From contig JAECYW010000015.1 in NCBI GenBank assembly GCA_023014335.1, positions 1,736,001 to 1,800,000 of the forward strand: a stretch of 64,000 nucleotides of DNA, read 5' to 3'. The translations under genes were made by a program, and so were the position numbers. The stretch is from Galerina marginata (Eukaryota > Basidiomycota > Agaricomycetes > Agaricales > Galerinaceae). Positions 45,500-56,443 of the stretch are shown piece by piece; position 1 is the stretch's first letter; each line of letters begins with the position of its first letter. The notes beneath the pieces are model-generated. The model had not been told where the DNA came from. It ran no database searches and was given only the letters and a program-made list of their open reading frames with translations.

Positions 45500-47890
45500 C
45501 ATTGACAGGGGAAGAAACTCAATTTTACCGTTAAGAATAGGATTTTGACGAACGACCATTTGCTTTTCTGCCTAGATACTTAATCGTTTTGGTCAGAACG
45601 TAAACAAAATAATCCACCCACCCAAATCAGATCTACCTAGATCGAGGATTGTGCATCAATCATCGAGCATAAGTAAGCCGTGTGGAAAAAGCCTGTTGTC
45701 ATCCCACCTCACGGTCGAAGGTCATCGCTAGCATTCAATTTTATGTCAGTACTGGTTGTTGTCAAGCAAGATTTAGCTCACCATGGTCGAAGGTCATGAC
45801 CGAACCGGAAGCCACTGTATAAAAAGTCAGTGTCACGAATTTAGAGTCCATTTGAAGACCAACATCGGGCATAGCGGGCGGCTTGGATACCTCTTACACC
45901 CCACACTATGGAATGACTCGCTGTCGTCGCAGGCATACTCCAGGAACTGGTATTAGGACGGCAAGAAGAAGCGAGAACCGAAATCCGGCTGTGAACAGAA
46001 GAGGCTTCATGCACGGTGAGCTGTCTTTATATATCGTAGAAGCTGCAATTCAGTCTCGGTCAAGAAAAGGTCCGACCAATATATAGGACTGATTGATAAT
46101 CTCTCGGAGCACCACAGACTTCGGCGGTACTGACAAGTACGAGAGCGTCCAGAAATACCGCAATTCACATGGAGTGGAGACTTTTTGACCTTCGTGATCA
46201 GCAGCTTGATAGATATGGTTAGTGTCAGCATGAACCAGTCTGCAAAATTCCGAAGAGCACGGAGACTGAGGGCGAGGTATATGTTTTGGGGGTACTGGCC
46301 AGCACCTAGTGGCGTGGATTTTGTGGAGCATTCACGGCTCTTTGGTGGCACCATTGCAACCCGAGTTGCTGCTGCTCACCACGCGCCACCCGCTTAAGAA
46401 TTACCCTTGCAATACTCTAGAGAACAAACCGTGAAGAAGCCCAGCTAAGGAATCGCCTTGGTGATGCGAGCCCACGGAGAAGAAACAAGGCCTGAATAGT
46501 TGTCATTATCGATCTGTAGGTAAACAAAAAAGAAACATGAGCAAGGTAGGCAAGAGCAGTAGTGGCAGCCGATAACCATGGATAAACTATGAGCGAACAC
46601 TGGCAAAAAGAGCATCGGTATCGAGAACCAAACTTCACGCTTTACAAAAAGAAAGGCTTACGAGAAGCCGTGACCCAGCTCTACATACTCTCCGAATTTC
46701 TAGACCGTTAATGTGACACTCAACGCCCAACAACTTGGAGTGAGCGAGGCAGGTTCACGATGGAAAGGGATGAGCGGACCCCAGTATCCCACTCGAACAC
46801 CCACTTGCTGTTGGTGTGGACGGGGCCTTACTTGACGTTCGGCGAAGACTTCGCTCTAGGAGCGAAATGGACTCTAAGTGTACATATCTGCAATGGAGTT
46901 AGAATGCGAGTGATGCGTGCTCAAGCACTGAATAAGACTGACTGGTCGAGGACACCGACGTTGACGGAAAAGGAAGGCGGCACAGGCGGGGCAGCTAGTG
47001 AGATTCGTTCGATAGAAGTCACAGCGAGGGTGTGGGCGACGGTGGTTTGGATTTCTTCCAATGTTCCATGCTCAAATCACGGGGCTCGCGGGACGAATAC
47101 GACTGCTGTGCCGTCGGCGGACCCATCACTGATCCCGATCCCGATATCTCCTTCGTCGCTGCAACGGGTGAAGGGGCGGTTGCCTTAGACTGTGCGAATA
47201 GTGAAAAGACGGCGCGTGACGTCATAGGCAAGGCAAGCTCGACATGTACAGAGCACTCAGCAGGCGATGATCGCTGCATCACGAACAGTGTTGACCGGCT
47301 GGAATCAAGCAATACCGCTGCTCAACCAAGAATACTGGAGGCTTTCAACGTTTGATACAGAGGCGCACGAGGGGACAAGGAAAGTCCTTTCTCGCTCCGG
47401 GTCGATTCGGAAAGAACAGCTAAATTTAACGCTAGCATTAGACGTCTCGTTTATCTCATTCGAGCCGGAAATTTGATCGTCTTACCTTGCTTTCTTATGT
47501 CGGTAGCCAATCCCTTTGCGCACGAATAGCGTCTTAGCTCATAGCGTGCTGAAGTGACGACAGGTTTTAATGAAAAAAAATGGACGGATTGGCAAAATGA
47601 TGCTTACTTTTGGTGTGGAGGCTTCAGGTTAAGGAGCGTTACGGGCTCTGGATTGCTTCGCGATCATAACTATGGTGTCACAACTGGCGAAGTAAGCGGG
47701 GGCTGGAGCGACGAAAAAGGAGAGAAAATGAAGGCGATTGTGTTATTCAGCACCTACTTGATGCTGTAGTAAGTCGCTGAACAACGTTTTACGCAAAAAA
47801 ATAAGGGGAAGACGAGGCTTACGTGTTTGATCTAGGTGTTCGTGGTTAAGCCACCCCAAGTCAAGCTAGGCAGATGCACTGCACGGGAAT
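45500..47890. other. region with membrane-protein-like scraps, no complete gene
   Basis: Minus frames near 46630-46430 (a hydrophobic stretch LSAATTALAYLAHVSFLFTY) and near 47010-46960 (EEIQTTVAHTLAVTSIER, a tail-like string) suggest a decayed second gene of the same general class. A TATA-like TATAAAAA at 45823 on the plus strand has no supported gene behind it. Confidence 0.3.
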
Positions 47891-47899
47891 TGATAACAT

Positions 47900-48720
47900 A
47901 TATGCAGTCGGATTGGGACGTTGAGTTCGTCCTCTTTTCCTAGAAAGGCTAAGGATAAGTCAGAACTGTCGCCAATGTAGCACACACATACGTACCGCAT
48001 ATCCATCACTCTGCCTTTCCGCTTCAACCACCAAACATGTCAGCCAGATGAGACATCATTCGACATCACGGTTCTTGGGCGGTGAAGCCAACAGTGAAAG
48101 GAGCGTGAGGGTCTTTCGATCTTCTCGCAACGTTTCCTACGGATTTCGCGGCGGGAAGCGAGAGCGTCCAGGGGAAGTGCAGGAGTGGTGGCAGGTGAGG
48201 TGGCAGGGCGAAGGCCAGGGTCCGAATTCATACCAGCATTGAGCGAGATCGTCGGCGGAGAAAGCGCGAGGATGGTCAGGGGTGGTGGTGGTGGCCAGAG
48301 CTAGAACGCGCAAAAAAGGCTAATGTACGAACGGGAAAGAGGGAAGGAGGAGGCATACAGGTTCGCCTTGCGAGTGAGATCCCTCGAGCGATGCTAGTAC
48401 CGCCTTTCATGCTGAGGAGGGGGCAGAATGCGTTAGCGTAAGGAATGACATCAAAAGCCACCAGACATTTTGTTTCTCCGCGTTGCTCGTACTTGCTGCC
48501 GCCTAAGACTGGAACCACCTTTCAGCGCTGCCACCGAGCAATGCACCCCTTCCCTTTGAAGGTCAAAAGCAGCTTTAACGACCGCCGAAAGGTCCCCAAA
48601 CGCAGAGTTACGAACAACGAAGGTTGAGGGCGATGGTGGTGGGAAGACAGGAGAGGCCCGCTAGAGCTATCATGGAGGTTCGGTGGTGTACAAGCCCAGC
48701 TAGAACCTGGGATAAGTATG
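47900..48720. repeat. segmental duplication, copy B (pair of 39440-40215)
   Basis: Same order of matching blocks as the copy at 39440-40215. More decayed: the equivalent of the signal-peptide string is disrupted. Confidence 0.5.
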
Positions 48721-49452
48721 AGCAAGGTTCTGTGACCGAGGAGAAACGATGACTCACATGGTTTCGCGTTCTCATCTCGACAGCGTCTAGTCAGAAGTTC
48801 AAGGAAGGCGTAAGGATGATTTAGTTCGCGAAGCAGGTGCATAATTAAGACATAACGGAGCCCACATACCGCCTACCGCCCTCAAACATTCCCCGCCGAT
48901 TCATCGTGGCCCTAAACTTTCTTTGTTGGCGGCCAGGTCACTGTTAGAGTCGTCGTTCACCGGTTCCTCCTCATGACACCTATTGCTAAGATAGCGAACG
49001 ATCATTGCTGTCGTCAACGTTTACGATATCGAACGAGGAGGAAACGGCGAGCAGGGACATCGGACATCGATAAGTTTTGATGGGATGAAAACAAAAAAAG
49101 CGCGGTGATATAGGGTTCGGCAAACGCCGAAATCCCGTCAACCTAAAGCTGCTTTCTTGGGCACTTTGGAAGACAGCGACTTTGGAGTTAGTATCAACGA
49201 CTTTATATGTATTTTTGGGTTTGAATAACGGCGGGTTCAGAAAACAAGAAGTTCAGAACTATGACGACTACTAAAGTGCGTGTACAGCTCGAGTGCCACA
49301 ATGAAGCATCCTAAATTCATATTATCGTTTCAAAATTTATGGTCGGTTAGTTGAGCACCAAAGGAAGTAAGTATTATGATTACGACCCACCCAAGGTACA
49401 CACAACGTTGACTTCGGGAAAAATAGACAAGGAACATCGGGTTCAGGCTAAA

Positions 49453-50197
49453 TTAGCTATGCTTAGCCAACGTAACTTGCATGGAATGACAGTGGGGTAA
49501 TTTATGGCATACCTTTGCTTCAGGCGCTCCTTCCTTTGGGTTTACCTCATCGTAGGGACTAACATGGATATCACCGGACCGATCCGTTATCCGAACCGCG
49601 GATTTGCCTAATACGGATACGGATACCGTTCGGATACCGGTTAACCGCGGTTTAACCCACACATTTTGATCAAACAGCTCGTAAAGCAGCGTTTGAATGA
49701 GATAAACTAGTTGTATGTGCCTAAATACGCTGTACAATACTTTGAATATATATATAGAGGCATAATTCTCTTTTTTAGGCCGTTTAGAGTAGACCTTGCA
49801 ATAATTTACAAAGTAAATAGGTTAAAAAATCGATTTAAATTCGCTTAAATTGATAATAAATTCTACCCCCCTTGACTCTTGCTAAAACTTGCCTCCAGGG
49901 GTCAAAATGAGCTTTAAACAGATCCAATATTAATTAAGATGCTCTTAAATGTAATAATACTGCTCCAGGTGCTGTTCTCGATACAGTTTTACGATAGGTC
50001 AAAACAGCGGATATATCCGTGGTATCCACGGTTCCGGCACAAATCCGTGACACGGTTCAATCAGGTACGGATGTCACGGTACCACAGGTGTGACCCGGTT
50101 TTCGGCGAACCGTGTTAGTCCCTTCCTCATCGCGTGGGGTTGGAGCAGCCATGACGATAGCAACCAAAGCCACGATAACGAGAGCGGTAGTCTTCAT
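49453..50197 (-). pseudogene. small secreted-protein gene split by a transposon
   Basis: The minus strand opens at 50195-50197 with a perfect signal peptide (MKTTALVIVALVAIVMAAP) followed by TPRDE. The 572-bp element at 49553-50124 then interrupts the frame. On the other side the frame resumes with VNPKEGAPEAK and would stop after about 19 more codons, or be spliced at a GTATGC donor. Removing the element and one copy of the 8-bp duplication leaves one continuous frame of about 54 codons. A TATA-like TATAAG (50271-50276) lies 74 bp upstream. The family is unknown to me; similar short secreted peptides are common in Agaricomycetes. Confidence 0.7.
49553..50124. mobile_element. 572-bp hAT-like non-autonomous element
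   Basis: Perfect 8-bp target duplication CCTCATCG at 49545-49552 and 50125-50132. Terminal inverted repeat TAGGGACTAACA / TGTTAGTCCCTT, with one mismatch at the last base. The interior has no coding frame and is rich in GGATAC/CGGATA/ACCGTG repeats near both ends. TSD length and the TAG start fit the hAT superfamily. Confidence 0.85.
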
Positions 50198-50279
50198 AAC
50201 GGGGCAGGGTTTCTGAGTAGACCCTTTCTAAACAAGAGGGATGGGGGGGAAAGGGCGACTTCCAAGCCTTCTTATATTA

Positions 50280-51515
50280 CTTTAGCATCTCAATTTGTTA
50301 GAAATGCCAAAATACCGAGCTCGAGTATCGGCACGCACGAGTAGTGTGAGTGTGTCCTGTTAATTAATCACGTTGACTTGAGTTAATTAAAGATTTTTCA
50401 TGATCCTAAAATTAGGAGCGTTATTCCTTGTACGAAGTTCAGAGGACGCGTTTTTTTGCCTGGAACAGTCCGTTAATTTTCTAAATGACAAGTACATTGG
50501 ATAAGTGTTCACCTCCCTCAGGGTGAGAAAACGGTCGATAATAATATTATATCGTCCATCTCGGGCGTTTCAAGCTGCCTGACTCGCACGCCGGCTGCGC
50601 AATTATAACTAGAATAGCCCTTGGCCATGGGTGACAAATCTGGGACGATAACATTTTAGGGACATGCTTATCCTATCCGCCTTGATGAAATGTCCGGTGT
50701 AGACAAATTAAATCATAGTATAATTTATCCAATTTTCTTGTTTATTCAGCGAGGTTCGGCGGCGAAAACCTTATCGACAGGAAAGAGGTTTCGAACGAAT
50801 CTAAATACCTGCATCTCCAACAAAACGAACGTAGAGCACCAGGTGTTTCTCAGACGCGGTTCTGATTAATCTTCCATCGGAAGCTCCTTCAGAGCCGGAT
50901 GGGGTCATTGAAAACCAACAAGAGGAATCGGCGAGGCACAAAAATATAATTATACCATCGTTTTTCCCAGAATGTTGGGAGTACTTTCATTTACAAGGAT
51001 TGCCGCTTCGATAGTGCACAGAAATTGTTCTTAAAATACGATTACATCACTACCTATTTTGATTCTGTCATGCTTTCTAATTGTATTCGCCGTGAAGCGC
51101 GATGACTGTTCAGTTCCTTCGACTTCCAGCTTAGGCGTGTGGAGTTGTTTATGTAAACCCAGCAATCTAGCTAGGATTTCCCTGGCACAGCGATGCTGCA
51201 TGTGGCCATGCTTTAAGTTTTTATTTAGAGGCTTTCGGTCACACACTGTTATCGCTCCGCGTATAAGTAAGGAGTAATGTTCAGAACGGTACACAAGATA
51301 AGGTAAGAATACGAACGGCACGAAATACGGTAGGTAAGAAGGTAAGGGCAGAATCAAGCTACACTATAACCATGAGCAACACTCACAAAAAAGATAATGA
51401 ACATCGGTATCGCAGCTTGCGAACAAAGGAGCGGGGATTGTAAGCCAACACTAAGTAAACTATACTACCTACGACGCCGCGCTAATAGTCGAAGCCAAAG
51501 GAGGTGGAAGCCCTC
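50280..51515. other. intergenic, AT-rich, no supported gene
   Basis: A hydrophobic minus frame near 51350-51290 (YLPYFVPFVFLPYLVYRSE) is isolated and not joined to anything. Otherwise nothing is seen. Confidence 0.3.
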
Positions 51516-52904
51516 CTACAACGCTATCCCTATTGGCTCTGTAATGAACCGAGAGTCCTGTAACCCTGTGTCATACGATGGTGGAGCCTCCGCTCCAGCA
51601 AGCTCAAAAATAGGTTGCTCCTGTACTTCGAAGATGAGATGACTTTTTTGACGGGTACCAGCTGGAGCGGATGCCGAGTCATGATTGAACGGCTCGAGGC
51701 TGGATGTGCTGCTTCCCACGGACGCCCGCTTCCGTTTCTTCATTCTGCGACGCATGCAGAAGATACCAAGAATAAGGAGCACCAAGACGACTGCAGTGCT
51801 TGAACATCCAACAACTATTGCTATATTTGAACTCCGTTTTCCTGTCGTCGTAGCATTTATGGTCGGTGATGTCGTAAGTGTTGTTGATGGCGTAGTAAGA
51901 ATTGTCGGTGTTGGCGTCGCGGACATGTTCGGGTTTGTTGTGGTGTTTCGGACCACTAAACTGGTTAGAGAAAGAGGAATAGGCTTGCCCCCGGGGTCCG
52001 AAAGGCCTTTATAAACAACTTTTAATATATGGCGACCACGAGGATAGGCAGGCGTTCCAAAGAGGAGGGATTGTCTTTCAAAACTGCCATTCAAGTTCTG
52101 ACTTACCAGTGGCCCAAGGGAATAATAAGGCCCTGGTTCCTCATTATCGACGGAAACTGAAAATTGGCTCGGACTGTACTCTGCAAAGGTATTGTTGTAA
52201 AGCCCAAACCAAAGTATTGCACTACCTAAAGAACCAAGATTAACTACGGTCTCCCGATTCATGAACAACGCACCATTAAACTCGAATGTAAAATCCGCCC
52301 CGACTTGAGTCGTGACACGGGGTGCAGAAGGGAAGTTAGTGGGATCTTGCCGTTCCCAACCGTCTGAAAAGTTAAACATTGGGTAGTTGGAATTGAGCAG
52401 AAGATCGGCAGCAGGCACAGGGATAGACGTTTCGTAAGTTAGATAGTCGAACAATATTGGGCGACCTTCCGAGGCGTTGACTGAAATATGGATCTCGTGC
52501 TGAACTTGACCTTCTGGTAGTTCCTTCAGCGAGCAGCAGATACCATCGCCACCATCACCAGAGACGGTTAAAACTCGGACATCATCCATAAAACAATGCC
52601 ACAAATTTCCATCCTCCAGTGTAGCGCCTCCTGGAACTTGGCCACAAGCAGTTATGCTGGAACCTGTGACAGATTACACATTAATATTCAATGCAGCTAC
52701 GGTTATCAAAATATTGGGAATACCAGAAAAAGAGAATTTCAAGTCAGTCGTATTAGTCGTCTCGTGCAAAGTGCCATACATAGGGTAATCGAAGGATGTT
52801 GGCGGGAGTGAACTCAGGCTGTTTACCCAGCCGGGACCATACTGAATTTTGGGGTTACTGTCATCTACAAGGACTGTGGTCGTCGGGCTTGGTATAGCGG
52901 CCAT
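51516..52904 (-). CDS. single-pass surface protein with galactose-binding-like ectodomain, 442 aa
   Basis: Exons 52904-52724 and 52663-51516 total 1329 nt; a 60-nt intron joins FSG to SSITACGQ. The ectodomain starts VLVDDSNPKIQYGPGWV, the usual opening of a large basidiomycete family (V.VDD....I.YS..W ... F.F.GTS). It has many N-glycosylation sites and beta-rich sequence to about residue 300. A Thr/Ser/Pro stalk (PTPTILTTPSTTLTTSPT) leads to one helix (IAIVVGCSSTAVVLVLLILG), a basic stop-transfer MRRRMKKRKR, and an acidic cytosolic tail with APPSYDTG. There is no classical signal peptide, which is usual in this family. TATAAAG at 52981-52987 lies 77 bp upstream. Likely a cell-surface protein of unknown ligand. 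Confidence 0.75.
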
Positions 52905-53205
52905 GGGTTGCGCTGTCTCAACGGCGCGGCGTGGACTGAAACTGGAGGTGGGAAACGTAAGCTGTGGTCATTTATCGCGCCTTTATATGTTCCTCTGATA
53001 AATCAGTTGATGATCTCTAAGTGCCCAACTATGGAAAGCCGGAGCACCATGCTCTAAAGTTGTAGCCAAACAGTCCATATAAGGTGATACCCAGCTTAGA
53101 CGATGAGTTACCGTCAGTAGAGACCCAGGACACCCCGGAACGACTTTCGGCGGCAGTTGTGCATTGCCAAATGTGGCCCAAACCATGAGCAAACTCCTGC
53201 TGTGT

Positions 53206-53560
53206 AGCTAATTTGTAGCATAGCGCATCTCCAATGGACCGGTATTATACCAAGCTAAGTTGATGGGTAACAAAACACTATTAGACAAGATACATGTAGA
53301 AATTATGACCGTCAGGTGCTTTGGAATGAGGATATTGTGTTTGCACCGACATATTTGCCCCGTGGGAATCTTCCGCTGCGCGACTAATTCGTAACATACC
53401 TCATGCTCAGTCAACCAGTATTATACAAAATTTAACATACGAATTAAATACTACTATTAGAAGGCTGCCACAAAAAATTACGACCGTCGGATGTCTTGGG
53501 ATCGAGAAATCTTGTCTGCATTGCCTATGCAGCCCGTGTGAACTGCCCAATGTGATGTAA
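53206..53560 (-). repeat. left subterminal array of large element, two ~176-bp units
   Basis: ACTATTAG recurs at 53277 and 53453, and CC(A/G)GTATTATAC at 53238 and 53414, a spacing of 176 bp. Aligned to the reverse complement of the right array, blocks match in order: GCG-CTAATTC, CCAGTATTATACA, ACTATTAGAAGGCT (14 of 14), ACCGTCGGATGTCTTG and AGCCCGTGTGAA-TG. The array is therefore inverted relative to 62745-64000. Confidence 0.7.
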
Positions 53561-53575
53561 TGTCCGGAAATAGCT

Positions 53576-56184
53576 TTGTCGGCAGTCATACACGTTGTTT
53601 GCGTGCGCCAGTATCATCCTCAAATCTTGCCATCGCTATCCTCATCTGTCTTCCTCTCTTTGCTACTGTATATGCCTGAATATCGCGAATGCCTAGCTCA
53701 CTTTCTCTTTCTCTTGTGGTTCCTTCAATACTGTCAACAGAAAGGTTTTGATCTCCATGTTCTTGGGCTTTGGACCGACAAAACTTATGGGAAGGCGAAG
53801 AAGCCTAAAAAGACAGACTTTGTTCTTAAACTTGATCATAGCTCTAACGAGAAGCGAGGAAATGCTGGCAAACAAGGCTCTCTTTGGCCTCCAATGTGGA
53901 AAAAGGGCAGAAATAATCCGAATCCTCCCTCCATCAATCAGCTGGAATGGCAAGATGTACGAACAACAGCAAGGGCTATTATATTAAATCTTGGCGCTCT
54001 CCACTTTCAGGTCAGCCACAAGCACTGTACCTACCAGATCTTTCTTTGCTTGCTTATTTTACTCCATAGCTCGCATACCTTACGCACACCTCTGTGCAAT
54101 GCTTCAACAGATCCACTTGGGACAATGTTGTCAGGCAAACACCAACAGCTACCCGCGGATATCGCATTGCCCTTGCATTCGAGTTCAACGACTACGTCGT
54201 GGCATTTCTATCGATTGACCAGCTTATTCAGGTATCGTAATATGTTCATCTGATGCCTAGTGGATTAACTGATCGGTTTCGGTTTCTAGCCTTTGTGGGT
54301 TGAAGCTGAAAGTGAATTGCCTTCGCCACCAGTTGATGTTTACTCCTCATATCGCCAATTTTTGGCTGAGGTCACAGAATGGATTCGAAGACGTTCGGGT
54401 CTGGCCCGATCGGCTTATGCTTGCGAGGTGATTCGGAAATACGGAAGATTTGTGTTTGGTGGAGTCGGGATCTACACGGTTTGCGAGCTGTTTTTTGATG
54501 CAGGTATGTCTTAGTTTCTTCGATGATTCTGTTTGACTTACTAAGATGTTCTTAACGTACAGGTCTTTCGCTGTTTCTAACTGAGAAAGAGTTGTTTGAT
54601 TGTCCATCTCGGACTGCAAGGTTTTGCGAAGCGTTCTGGGCCTATGCTCACAAGTCGCATCACGAACTACCGTAAAATTCCAGAGATAATATTCATCCAT
54701 GTGATCTAATCGTTCCTTCATAGGGTGCTTCTGAAATCAGCAATGGTTGATGGCATTATTGCTCCTACTCGTGAACAGCGGGAAAGATATTCGACTTGGC
54801 TTCATATATATGGAAAAAATAAGGCCAAAATTACAACACGAATGGCAGAATTTTTGGACAAGTATAACGTGAGCTTGTTTTCGCAAGACCGTTCCGCTTA
54901 CTGAGTCACATTATAGGAGGTCTTTGATCAGCACAGTGAATCTGAAATCTGGTACAGGAACTCAATCACTGGATGGCCTGATGTCTTTGAGCCAGATCTT
55001 ATCCAAGTCGCTCTCACAGATACGTCCAAAGTAATAAATCTTGGCCATTTAATATTCGGCGAGGAGCAATGGAAGGCACTTGGTGGATCTGTTCCAGATA
55101 CCGATGATCCGCTAACTGCTTTCTATCGAGAATCGGGTGCGGTTGATACAGTTTTCATTATTGTTCATGTATCTGACAGTTAATATTATTTCTAGGAGCA
55201 ATCGGTCGCAAAACACACCTTGGACAATATGACACTTTGTTTTCCGGTGAAGATTCTGGTCGAAGGAAAATCAAGGGTTCATTAACATATCGAATAAATG
55301 ACCATAAGCAGGTGTGGTCTCTGACGAGAGCATTTCCGGATAACTGCTTTGCAGATGAGAATACAACACCGTACGTTCATATACTCTCCAACTTCCAAGG
55401 GATATGGCTTATGTATATTACAGGGACCCACCTGTGCAAGAAATCACAGGAAAGAAGAGAGAAGATATGCTTTTCAAGACAATTGTGAACAGTCAAAAAG
55501 ATGTTGCTGTCGGTCCGCTTGAGTATTGCGGAAACGGTATTGTGATTCGTACAACACACAGGGAAAAAAGGTGGCACCCATTTTTTTGCAATTTTAATAG
55601 AGCTGACACCTCACGTTATTAGGGCTTCTGCAGTGCGGGCAACTCGGGAGCAGATCCTATCGCAGCCATCCTTGATTGGAAGCAGCAAGTTCCGCCTTGG
55701 CTACTTCTCTTCACAGAAGCGCCAGCGGTCACCTTCGCCAGCTGAGATGCCTGGCCCTGATTGTATATCATCTGCCGGAAACACCCCAGCTGAAGAAAAC
55801 TCTCAATCATCAGACTCTGATAGCTTCCCAGTTCCAAGATGGAATAGTCACAACGCATCTTCATCTGGTGGTGATGTGCTGAGTGATGATCCCAAATTGG
55901 ATGTTCCATCTTCTCCATCGGTTTCAACCATTTCCCAAATTTCTACGGACTATATTTCATCATCTGACGCACTATCAGACACATCATCCAGCCCAGAAAT
56001 CAAATTGCAAGCTCCACGAAAAAAGAAGAAAACGAGACATATATCGGCAGACAAGGCTCTCATACTCGAAAGCATGCCACAACCAGATATTGGGGAACCA
56101 TCTACCTCTTCCTCAAGGGTAACAAGGGAGAGAAAAGACGTAAGTTATGTTCGGAAAAAGCGCCAGTACACAAAGAAGAAGTAG
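53576..56184 (+). CDS. unknown 722-aa element protein with Ser-rich, basic C-terminus
   Basis: Exons 53576-54010, 54070-54231, 54290-54503, 54563-54671, 54724-54868, 54917-55136, 55196-55370, 55424-55570 and 55623-56184 total 2169 nt. From exon 2 on the model is firm. The start is uncertain: the first ~50 residues are hydrophobic and may not be coding, and exon 1 has an unusual composition. The middle (residues about 145-520) is globular, with strings such as RGYRIALAFEFNDYVVAFLS, CEAFWAYAHKSHHELP, WLHIYGKNKAKI and GWPDVFEPD. The C-terminus is Ser/Pro rich, followed by RKKKKTR and ending VRKKRQYTKKK, strongly suggesting nuclear location. I do not recognise a domain. It runs tail to tail with the kinase gene (259 bp apart). 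Confidence 0.65.
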
Positions 56185-56443
56185 TGTACATTGAAAGAAT
56201 TGAAAGATCTGTTTCTATCAATTTTTTGTTGAAGATGTTCTCAATGAAAGTAAAGTTAAACAGGACCTAATATTCAATGAGCTGGGTCACGGGTGTAAGG
56301 TTATACTTATACGACTTCAGATCTAAACAAAAAGCGGGATTCCTATGCTATACGACCTACGTCTATTATTATTTTCTAACGATAACATTAGAATGAAGAG
56401 AGACACAAATTAAGAGGTCATGAAACTAAGAGTCACCGAAACA

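Noticed and set aside
53748..53987. Alternative plus-strand frame as first exon of the element gene
   Set aside because: It stops before the next firm exon and cannot be spliced in phase, whereas the overlapping frame ending at 54010 joins exactly.
55371..55399. 29-nt intron in the unknown element gene
   Set aside because: A 53-nt intron (55371-55423) with acceptor TTACAG gives the same frame and a normal length.
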